Part shown: in pieces, positions 27,627-33,880 of the stretch
How the letters are laid out: each line of letters opens with the position of its first letter
Position numbering within the stretch: the stretch's first letter is position 1
Assembly (NCBI GenBank): GCA_020832305.1
Contig: JAFIEV010000042.1
Coordinates: 1 to 64,000 of the forward strand
DNA from: Cyclobacteriaceae bacterium
GTDB taxonomy: Bacteria; Bacteroidota; Bacteroidia; Cytophagales; Cyclobacteriaceae
Length of the DNA: 64,000 bases
Direction: 5' to 3'
The notes under the pieces: model-generated
Seen by the model: the letters and a program-made list of their open reading frames with translations, nothing else
Databases searched by the model: none
What the model was told of the DNA's origin: nothing
Program-made: the position numbers and the translations under genes

Positions 27627-28103
27627 ATGAAGGGAAAGTTTTTAATGAATTTGCTTTTGACATTTATCTGGGTTGCCCTTACAGGAGCCTTTGCCTTGAT
27701 AAATTATGTCTTTGGTTTTGTGCTCAGTTTCCTGATTATGTGGATATCTGATCGAAATAATCAAAAAACCAAGTATTATTCGATTGTGCCGCAATTAATA
27801 TCATTTATTTTCTTCTTTATATATGAGTTATTCAAGGCTAACCTTCAGGTAGCCTGGGAGGTTATTACGCCTAAAAATAAAATGAAGCCAGGTATTGTCA
27901 AAGTACCTCTGACGGTTACCTCAGATTTTGAAATAACGCTTCTCGCCAATCTTATTACCCTTACTCCTGGCACATTGAGCCTTGATATTTCAGGAGATAA
28001 GAAGGTATTATACGTACATGCCATGTATATACACGATCGCGATGCTTTCATTGAAGGCATTAAAAATGGTTTTGAAAAAAGAATATTAGACCTAACAAGA
28101 TGA
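27627..28103 (+). CDS. mrpE: Mrp antiporter subunit E
   Basis: A 158-residue subunit with two or three N-terminal helices and a soluble C-terminal domain. Typical MrpE sequence is seen in ELFKANLQVAWEVITPK, then PGIVKVPL and LLANLITLTPGTLSLDI, and the HAMYIHDRDAFIEGIKNGFE end. Its stop overlaps the mrpF start. Confidence 0.95.
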   Translation: MKGKFLMNLLLTFIWVALTGAFALINYVFGFVLSFLIMWISDRNNQKTKYYSIVPQLISFIFFFIYELFKANLQVAWEVITPKNKMKPGIVKVPLTVTSDFEITLLANLITLTPGTLSLDISGDKKVLYVHAMYIHDRDAFIEGIKNGFEKRILDLTR

Positions 28104-28375
28104 CTTTACAGGATTATTTATACTATTTTATATTGCCCGTTCTCACACTATCGGTGATATTATTATTCATCCGTTTTGTAAAAGGGCCAAGTATATCAGA
28201 CAGGGTAGTCTCGCTGGATTTACACATAACTACGGGGATAGGTATTATTTCCATTTACAGCATAATCAATGATCAGCCAACATTTTTGGATATCGCCATG
28301 ATACTGGCACTGATCGCTTTTTTAGGCACAATTGCCTTTTCTTATTACATTGAAAAGAAAGAAAAAAATGAATGA
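28100..28375 (+). CDS. mrpF: Mrp antiporter subunit F
   Basis: A 91-residue three-helix subunit. The sequence RFVKGPSISDRVVSLDLHIT and LDIAMILALIAFLGTIAFSY match the MrpF pattern. The ATGA overlap with mrpE and the 8-base overlap with mrpG show tight coupling. Confidence 0.94.
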   Translation: MTLQDYLYYFILPVLTLSVILLFIRFVKGPSISDRVVSLDLHITTGIGIISIYSIINDQPTFLDIAMILALIAFLGTIAFSYYIEKKEKNE

Positions 28376-28748
28376 CATTATCATAATTGTTTTATCAACG
28401 CTGGGAACTTTGTTGATTTTTCTGGCCGCCGTAGGGATTGTTAAAATGCCGGATTTGTACCTGCGTATATCTGTTACTACCAAAGCTGTAACCCTGGGAG
28501 TCGGTTTAATACTGGCCAGTAGCGCCGTTTACTTTAATGAAGCGGGTGTTGTATCACGGGTAATCGCCATTATTTTATTTATATTTCTCACCGCGCCCAT
28601 AGGGGCACATATGATTGGAAGGGCTTCTTATTTCAGAGGAATCGGTCTTTGGAAAAAATCGGTGATCGACGACCTTAAGGGAATGTATGAAAAATCGACC
28701 CATACCCTCAAGAGTGATGACAAAGAAGATGAAATTTTTGATCAGTGA
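28368..28748 (+). CDS. mrpG: Mrp antiporter subunit G
   Basis: A 126-residue three-helix subunit. I place the start at the ATG 28368 (MNDIIIIVLSTLGTLLIF), since the longer frame from 28332 would overlap mrpF much more and adds a basic, non-conserved leader. Family motifs are VGIVKMPDLYLRISVTTKAV and FIFLTAPIGAHMIGRASY. It is the last gene of the operon, and its end overlaps the convergent repeat-protein gene by 7 bases. Confidence 0.94.
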   Translation: MNDIIIIVLSTLGTLLIFLAAVGIVKMPDLYLRISVTTKAVTLGVGLILASSAVYFNEAGVVSRVIAIILFIFLTAPIGAHMIGRASYFRGIGLWKKSVIDDLKGMYEKSTHTLKSDDKEDEIFDQ

Positions 28749-29161
28749 AAAAAGTAAATTATGGCCGTATTGATAGCCTGAGCTTGTGAAGAACTGCCTA
28801 ATAAACGTCCTGAGGCATCCCTGATCTCTCCCCTTTCTGATATATGACCCAGTTTGATCCCTGCGGCATTGCGAACAGTTCCGTTTTTTTCAACATTACC
28901 CAACAATTTTCCTGCTGCATCCCTGATACTTCCCCTTGCATCGGTTTGAAATAAAATTCTTCCACTAGCATCCCTTACCTTTCCATCCTTTTCAAAAACC
29001 AGCTGCCTGTTTCCCTGTGCATTTCTAAAAGCACCATCTTTTTCTACATGACCAAGCCTTCTGCCTGAGGCATCGCGAAACTCCTGGGCAAATAATTGAT
29101 CACTTAGAGATACCAAAGCAGCCAACAATAACAATGTGACTATTTTAAAAACAGACCTCAT
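28742..29161 (-). CDS. Secreted 17-residue-repeat protein ('beta-flower'-like)
   Basis: A 139-residue protein with an N-terminal signal peptide ending near LFAQE. Residues about 27-128 are six consecutive repeats of exactly 17 residues with the pattern [FVI]R[DN]A-x-G-x-x-LG-x-x-EK-x-G-x (for example FRDASGRRLGHVEKDGA and IRDAAGKLLGNVEKNGT). Such short periodic units usually build a compact closed beta structure. Small Bacteroidota proteins named '5-fold beta-flower' look similar, which is my recollection. The role is unknown. It lies 10 bases downstream of mlaF on the same strand and may be co-transcribed with it. Confidence 0.8.
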   Translation of the reverse strand: MRSVFKIVTLLLLAALVSLSDQLFAQEFRDASGRRLGHVEKDGAFRNAQGNRQLVFEKDGKVRDASGRILFQTDARGSIRDAAGKLLGNVEKNGTVRNAAGIKLGHISERGEIRDASGRLLGSSSQAQAINTAIIYFFH

Positions 29162-29171
29162 GGTAACAACG

Positions 29172-29927
29172 CTACATATTTTGATTTTTTACTGCCTGCA
29201 TGAGTTTGTTGGCATATAAAAACTCCCTGAATTCTTTTACATCAACATTAAACAGTTCCTTGTTGGTTCCTTCCCACAATTTGCGGCCTTCATAAAGATA
29301 TAAAATATTATCTCCTATACCCATTACCGAATTCATATCATGCGTTACTACGATGGTAGTGATATTGTATTCAATGGTAATTTCATTAATAAGCTCATCT
29401 ATAAGTATAGCAGTTTGAGGGTCAAGCCCTGAATTGGGTTCATCGCAATAGAGATATTTCGAATTATTGACAATTGCTCGGGCAATACCAACCCGCTTCT
29501 TCATTCCTCCGCTAAGTTCAGAAGGCATCTTTTGATTCGCATTTTCCAATCCTACTCTTTGCAATGCAGAATTCACCCTATCGAGTTTTTCGTCCAAAGG
29601 CATTTGGGTAAGCATGTCCAAAGGAAAAATGACGTTTTGCTGTACACTTTTTGAGTCAAAAAGTGCGCCACCTTGAAACAGCATGCCAATTTCTCTTCTG
29701 ATAGAAGTAATGGTTGCCCTGTCAGCATTTGTGAAATCACGACCGTCGTAAATCACCTGTCCTTCATCGGGTGAAATAAGCCCTACCATACATTTCAATA
29801 ATACACTTTTTCCTGTACCGCTGGTTCCGATGATGAGATTGGTTTTTCCCTGTTCGAATACACCATCAATGCCATGCAGAACGGTTTTATCACCAAAGCT
29901 TTTCCTGATATTTAGTATTTCAATCAT
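29172..29927 (-). CDS. mlaF: ABC transporter ATPase, MlaF type
   Basis: A 251-residue ATPase of the Mla/Mce-type lipid transporter, cytoplasmic face of the inner membrane. Visible are Walker A IGTSGTGKSVLLK (about 32-44), the Q loop FQGGALF, the signature LSGGMKKRVGIARAI, Walker B YLYCDEPNSGLDP and the switch His in VVTHDM. It starts five bases after the permease gene and is surely co-transcribed. No MlaD/MCE, MlaC or MlaB gene is in the window. Confidence 0.94.
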   Translation of the reverse strand: MIEILNIRKSFGDKTVLHGIDGVFEQGKTNLIIGTSGTGKSVLLKCMVGLISPDEGQVIYDGRDFTNADRATITSIRREIGMLFQGGALFDSKSVQQNVIFPLDMLTQMPLDEKLDRVNSALQRVGLENANQKMPSELSGGMKKRVGIARAIVNNSKYLYCDEPNSGLDPQTAILIDELINEITIEYNITTIVVTHDMNSVMGIGDNILYLYEGRKLWEGTNKELFNVDVKEFREFLYANKLMQAVKNQNM

Positions 29928-29932
29928 AGCAG

Positions 29933-30661
29933 CTATAATAATAATTGGGCCAGCAAATAATCGGCGGTTAGTATGGCAATACAGCTGTTAGTAACTGCGC
30001 TGGTACTGGCTTTTCCAACTTCCAATGCGCCCCCGGAAGTATAATATCCTTTAAAACAGGAGATGGAAGCAACAAGAAATGCAAAAACAAATGATTTTAT
30101 CAATGCAAAGGTTACATTGTATTCTATGAAGTCGGCCCTGATACCGTATATATACTCTTCAGCTGTAATTACACCTGTCATAGTTCCCGCCAGATAGCCA
30201 CCCATTAATGACAAAAAAGCTGCGATTATTACCAGCATTGGGTACGTAATTAAACTGGCAACTATTTTAGGCATGGCCAGAAATGAAGCAGAATTAATCC
30301 CCATTACTTCCAGCGCATCAATTTGATCGGTTATGCGCATAGTACCCAGCTCACCGGCAATATTAGACCCTACTTTTCCTGCAAAAACAATGGCGGTAAT
30401 GGTAGGTGCCAGCTCCAGCAAGGTCATGTCCCGCACAATAAGACTGATGATATAGGTTGGAATAAAAGGACTGATCATATTATAGGCCGTTTGCACACAG
30501 GTAACCGCGCCTATAAAAGTTGAAACGATGGCTACAATGATCAGGGAACCTATACCAATAGAAACGCACTCGTCAAGGATCATATGTACGTAGATCTTAA
30601 AACGTTCGCGCTTTGAAACCACATTTTTCAGAAACAAAAAATATCTTCCTATTCCCCGCAT
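29933..30661 (-). CDS. mlaE: ABC transporter permease, MlaE type
   Basis: A 242-residue MlaE/YrbE permease with five or six membrane helices. The family core is present: TYIISLIVRDMTLLELAPTI, FAGKVGSNIAGELGTMRITD, QIDALEVMGINSASFLAMPK and SCFKGYYTSGGALEVGKAST. It pairs with the MlaF ATPase to move phospholipids between inner and outer membranes. The direction of transport cannot be told from sequence. Confidence 0.94.
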   Translation of the reverse strand: MRGIGRYFLFLKNVVSKRERFKIYVHMILDECVSIGIGSLIIVAIVSTFIGAVTCVQTAYNMISPFIPTYIISLIVRDMTLLELAPTITAIVFAGKVGSNIAGELGTMRITDQIDALEVMGINSASFLAMPKIVASLITYPMLVIIAAFLSLMGGYLAGTMTGVITAEEYIYGIRADFIEYNVTFALIKSFVFAFLVASISCFKGYYTSGGALEVGKASTSAVTNSCIAILTADYLLAQLLL

Positions 30662-30775
30662 TGATTGATGTTTAGTAAATTGTAAGCTTACTTTTGGACT
30701 TAAAAGCGCTTAATTTTTGCTAAGATACACAGACCCAGAGAATATTCAGAAAAAATTTGATGAACGTCAATTTTT

Positions 30776-32137
30776 TCAGGATGGGCCGTTTAATTTTACC
30801 GTATTTAGCCGAAGTCCCAATACAGAATTATGTGGTACATCTACAGTGAGGTCCAATACTTCATCAAAATGCCATATTTCCTTGGATTCGAAAACCCTGT
30901 ATCCGTCCCCGTCGTCATCTCCCCTCATATAATCGACATGGTACAGCTTTTCCCTGGGTAAATAGTGTAACTTTAAATGGTATTTCGATCTTCTTGGATT
31001 AGCCAGCAACATAAAGTACTCCCCATCTCCATTTTTTCCAATCATAAAAGAATTGCTTGTAAAATCGTCTTCAATTACCTGATTAGCGCTTCTATCGAGC
31101 TCCAGGGTCGAAGATAAGAGGCGATTTAGATTAAACAAACCCATATGCACCGAATCGGGCCGGCCATTGAAACCTACAGGGGGTTTTTCCCAATGAACCA
31201 TTCCCACAGACTCTGCCCTGGCAGCGCCTATCAAAATCTGGGCTACTTCAACCAGGCTCGCTTCTTCATTGGTGTAATTAAGTAATATGGGGACATCCGA
31301 TGAACTCATCCTGTCCTGACGATAACTGATCTGATTGATTTTTCGCACGTTACCTTTGGTATTAGTGAAATTAAATGCCACGTTGGGCGCCATCTTGTTT
31401 GCCTGAATATCATTGAGAAATGGTATCCAGTAACGGGGCGAAATATCGGCTTCCATGGTAAAAACAATGCGAACATCCTTAAAATCAGACTTTTCAATTA
31501 CCTCTTTATAAGCATTCATCCGCTCCCAGATCCTGTCTTTTCTCCATCGGTATTTCCAGTTAATCTGCCAGGGCTTATGGCCGTCATCAAATTCATAAAT
31601 TTGTATAAAATCAACCTTTTGGTTTAATTTTGAGAGAAGTTTGCCCAGAAAAACACTGCACTTTTCAGTATCTGAAAGCATTTCCCGGATTTTAGGATTG
31701 CTTGCATTTTCTGCACTGATTACCAGCCAACTGCGTGTATTATCTCTTTTATTGCGGCGAATCTGATCATTAATACCACTTATCAAAGCCATATTCCAAT
31801 TATCGGGACCAATGCAATGCCTCGGATTGGTGCCATAATAGTTGTAGGTAAGGCAAGGAAACAGTACATCCATATCCAGCTGAATTTTGGCATAATTGGA
31901 CCAATGCACTGCAGGGCCGTTTGATAGGTCTATTTGCACCAATGGCTTTTCATTTCTGAAAAGAGCCGGCTGCATAATAGAGTCCCCGCCTGTACTCAAG
32001 TTTACATTTACATTATATATATCTTCATAGTACCTGGTCTTCTTCTTCTGAAAACAAGAAGAAAGGCCTGTGACAAAAATAAAAACTATGAAAATGGGAG
32101 CAATCCATGAACCTATTTTCTGACCATTCATCAGCAT
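30776..32137 (-). CDS. Large lipoprotein of unknown function
   Basis: A 453-residue lipoprotein (a TTG at 32155 would add six residues; I prefer the ATG at 32137). The leader ends in a lipobox GLSSC, followed by a basic segment (FQKKKTRYYEDIY). The mature protein has alternating aromatic strands and helices resembling a TIM-barrel: PCLTYNYYGTNPRHCIGPDN, WLVISAENASNPKIREML, VDFIQIYEFDDGHKPWQINW, VRIVFTMEADISPRYW and VPILLNYTNEEASLVEVAQI. A possible C-terminal beta domain follows (NGDGEYFMLLANPRRSKYHL). This layout suggests a glycoside-hydrolase-like fold, but no known family motif is recognised. It is a single gene upstream of, and co-directional with, the mlaEF genes, 114 bases away. Confidence 0.6.
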   Translation of the reverse strand: MLMNGQKIGSWIAPIFIVFIFVTGLSSCFQKKKTRYYEDIYNVNVNLSTGGDSIMQPALFRNEKPLVQIDLSNGPAVHWSNYAKIQLDMDVLFPCLTYNYYGTNPRHCIGPDNWNMALISGINDQIRRNKRDNTRSWLVISAENASNPKIREMLSDTEKCSVFLGKLLSKLNQKVDFIQIYEFDDGHKPWQINWKYRWRKDRIWERMNAYKEVIEKSDFKDVRIVFTMEADISPRYWIPFLNDIQANKMAPNVAFNFTNTKGNVRKINQISYRQDRMSSSDVPILLNYTNEEASLVEVAQILIGAARAESVGMVHWEKPPVGFNGRPDSVHMGLFNLNRLLSSTLELDRSANQVIEDDFTSNSFMIGKNGDGEYFMLLANPRRSKYHLKLHYLPREKLYHVDYMRGDDDGDGYRVFESKEIWHFDEVLDLTVDVPHNSVLGLRLNTVKLNGPS

Positions 32138-32251
32138 CAATCTAAATTGAAACAAGAAAAATTAACGCGTAAACTTTTTCTACATAGGCTCGAAATGAAA
32201 AATATGATTAATCATAAAATAAATTCAACAATTTAAAGAACTCAATAGCTA

Positions 32252-32259
32252 CAAATATA
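32252..32259 (-). promoter_or_regulatory. Candidate -7 box (TATATTTG) for the lipoprotein gene
   Basis: On the minus strand TATATTTG matches TAnnTTTG, about 115 bases before the ATG at 32137. No clean -33 box. Confidence 0.35.
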
Positions 32260-32479
32260 GCAATCAAAGTTTTCTAATAAAACATTTTTTATTTCTTTAA
32301 GCGTGCTTATGTCTGTTCTGCTACCTGTTTTGTTTAAATTATACAATTTGTCCATTAATTCCATATTAAAAAATACCGCCAAGCATTTATCATTACTTTT
32401 TAAATACAATGTCTTTTACAAAAAAATTTATGTTTTCGAATTAGTTTGCAATTTTTCAGGCATTAAGTATGGGTTTTAC

Positions 32480-32487
32480 TAATTTTG
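32480..32487 (+). promoter_or_regulatory. Candidate -7 box (TAATTTTG) for map
   Basis: TAATTTTG fits the consensus and lies 36 bases before the preferred ATG of map. It overlaps an upstream in-frame TTG (32485), which argues against that TTG being the start codon. Confidence 0.45.
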
Positions 32488-32523
32488 TCCGCTGAATATA
32501 AAATTCAACGGCAGCTATATATA

Positions 32524-33306
32524 ATGATTGTTTACAAAACTCGAGAAGAGATAGAACTGATGCGTCAAAGTGCACTGCTGGTTTCTCAAACCCTGGGTAT
32601 GCTGGCAGCTGAGATAAAACCAGGTATCAGTCCTTTGTACCTCGATAAACTGGCAGAATCTTTTATAAGAGATCATGGGGCCATTCCTGGTTTTTTAGGA
32701 CTCTACGATTTCCCAAACACCCTTTGTACTTCAGTTAATGAGCAAGTAGTACATGGTATCCCCTCAGATCGACCCCTGGAAGAAGGAGATGTTATTTCCG
32801 TTGATTGTGGAGTGATCAAGAATGGTTTTTACGGAGATCAGGCCTTTACTTTTCCGGTTGGGGTAATTTCACCAGATGTTTTTAAATTGTTAAAAATTAC
32901 CAGGGAAAGCCTTTCCCTGGGTATAGAAAAAGCCAAAACCGGTAACAGGATTGGTGATATAAGTTTTGCTATTCAGTATCATACAGAAAAACATGGTTAT
33001 GGCGTTGTGAGAGAATTAGTGGGGCATGGTTTAGGCCGGGAAATGCATGAACCTCCCGAAGTACCAAATTATGGGAAAAGAGGAAAAGGTCCTGTGATTC
33101 GTGAAGGATTGGTCATAGCCATAGAACCTATGATTAACATGGGTACCAAAAAAGTAAAACAATTGTCAGATGGATGGACCATCGTAACACTCGATGGCAG
33201 ACCCTCGGCACACTTTGAACATACTGTAGCCATTGTAGATGGTAAAGCCGATGTGCTTACTACCTTTGAGTTTGTAGATAAAGTTATAGAACCCTCCAAA
33301 GTCTGA
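32524..33306 (+). CDS. map: Type I methionyl aminopeptidase
   Basis: Removes the N-terminal Met from nascent proteins. The start is placed at the ATG 32524 (MIVYKTREEIELMRQSA), 260 residues; a longer frame from a TTG at 32485 overlaps a promoter-like box. Ligands of the dinuclear metal centre are in ISVDCGVIKNGFYGDQAFTF (two Asp), the His of VGHGLGREMHEPPEVPNYG, the Glu of IAIEPMINMG and the Glu of SAHFEHTVAI. The size and order are those of type Ia enzymes. The NUDIX gene begins six bases after the stop. Confidence 0.96.
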   Translation: MIVYKTREEIELMRQSALLVSQTLGMLAAEIKPGISPLYLDKLAESFIRDHGAIPGFLGLYDFPNTLCTSVNEQVVHGIPSDRPLEEGDVISVDCGVIKNGFYGDQAFTFPVGVISPDVFKLLKITRESLSLGIEKAKTGNRIGDISFAIQYHTEKHGYGVVRELVGHGLGREMHEPPEVPNYGKRGKGPVIREGLVIAIEPMINMGTKKVKQLSDGWTIVTLDGRPSAHFEHTVAIVDGKADVLTTFEFVDKVIEPSKV

Positions 33307-33311
33307 GAACA

Positions 33312-33860
33312 TTGAAATATTGTAGCAATTGTGGCAGCGATAAGCTGAATCTTGAAACACTTGGGCCAGATCCCATCCCCAGAATCATTTGCAAAAATTG
33401 CAATACAATTCATTATCAAAATCCCAGGATTATTGTTGGGTGCCTGGCCACTTTTGATGATAAAATTCTTTTATGCCGCCGCTCCATAGACCCGCAAAAA
33501 GGACTATGGAACCTTCCTGCGGGTTTTTTGGAATGTAACGAAAAGGCTGAAGAGGGTGCCATTCGTGAAACACTGGAAGAATCAGGCGCTGAAGTTGACA
33601 TTCTTAAACTTCATGCGGTATACAGTCTGCCACATGTCAACCAGATTTATTTGCATTTCCTGGCACGTATGCGCAGTGAAAGATGCTTTCCTACACATGA
33701 GAGCACAGAAGTTTGCCTTTTTGCTGAAGATACTATCCCCTGGGATGAAATAGCATTCCAATCGACCACCTATGCTTTATTGAAGTATTTTGAATTTCCA
33801 AAAAACTACAATGGCGTTCATATTGGAAGCTATGTGCAAAATCATCCACCGAACCAATAG
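33312..33860 (+). CDS. NUDIX hydrolase with N-terminal zinc ribbon
   Basis: A 182-residue NUDIX enzyme, starting with TTG at 33312. Residues 1-30 form a zinc ribbon (YCSNCGSDKLN then IICKNCNTIHYQNP). The NUDIX box G-x5-E-x7-REUXEEXGU is complete (GFLECNEKAEEGAIRETLEE, then SGAEV). ADP-ribose and NAD-type pyrophosphatases often have this zinc ribbon, but the substrate is not determined. A small gap after map suggests co-transcription. The stop codon lies in the hairpin shared with the convergent GH2 gene. Confidence 0.88.
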   Translation: MKYCSNCGSDKLNLETLGPDPIPRIICKNCNTIHYQNPRIIVGCLATFDDKILLCRRSIDPQKGLWNLPAGFLECNEKAEEGAIRETLEESGAEVDILKLHAVYSLPHVNQIYLHFLARMRSERCFPTHESTEVCLFAEDTIPWDEIAFQSTTYALLKYFEFPKNYNGVHIGSYVQNHPPNQ

Positions 33861-33880
33861 TTCCAGCAGCCTGGAACTAT
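33857..33880. terminator. Palindrome containing both convergent stop codons
   Basis: A perfect 10-bp stem (ATAGTTCCAG / CTGGAACTAT) with a 4-base loop (CAGC). The TAG stop of the NUDIX gene is in the left arm and the TAG stop of the GH2 gene (minus strand) in the right arm. The position suits a bidirectional terminator, although T tracts are absent. Confidence 0.55.

Larger units (their letters stand above)
32138..32523. other. Divergent intergenic region between lipoprotein gene and map
   Basis: About 385 AT-rich bases with no open frame of note. It holds candidate -7 boxes for both directions: TATATTTG on the minus strand (32252-32259) and TAATTTTG on the plus strand (32480-32487). No strong hairpin is seen. 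Confidence 0.5.

Noticed and set aside
32485-32523. TTG start for map giving 13 extra residues
   Set aside because: The TTG overlaps a promoter-like -7 box, and the ATG at 32524 gives the standard N-terminus.
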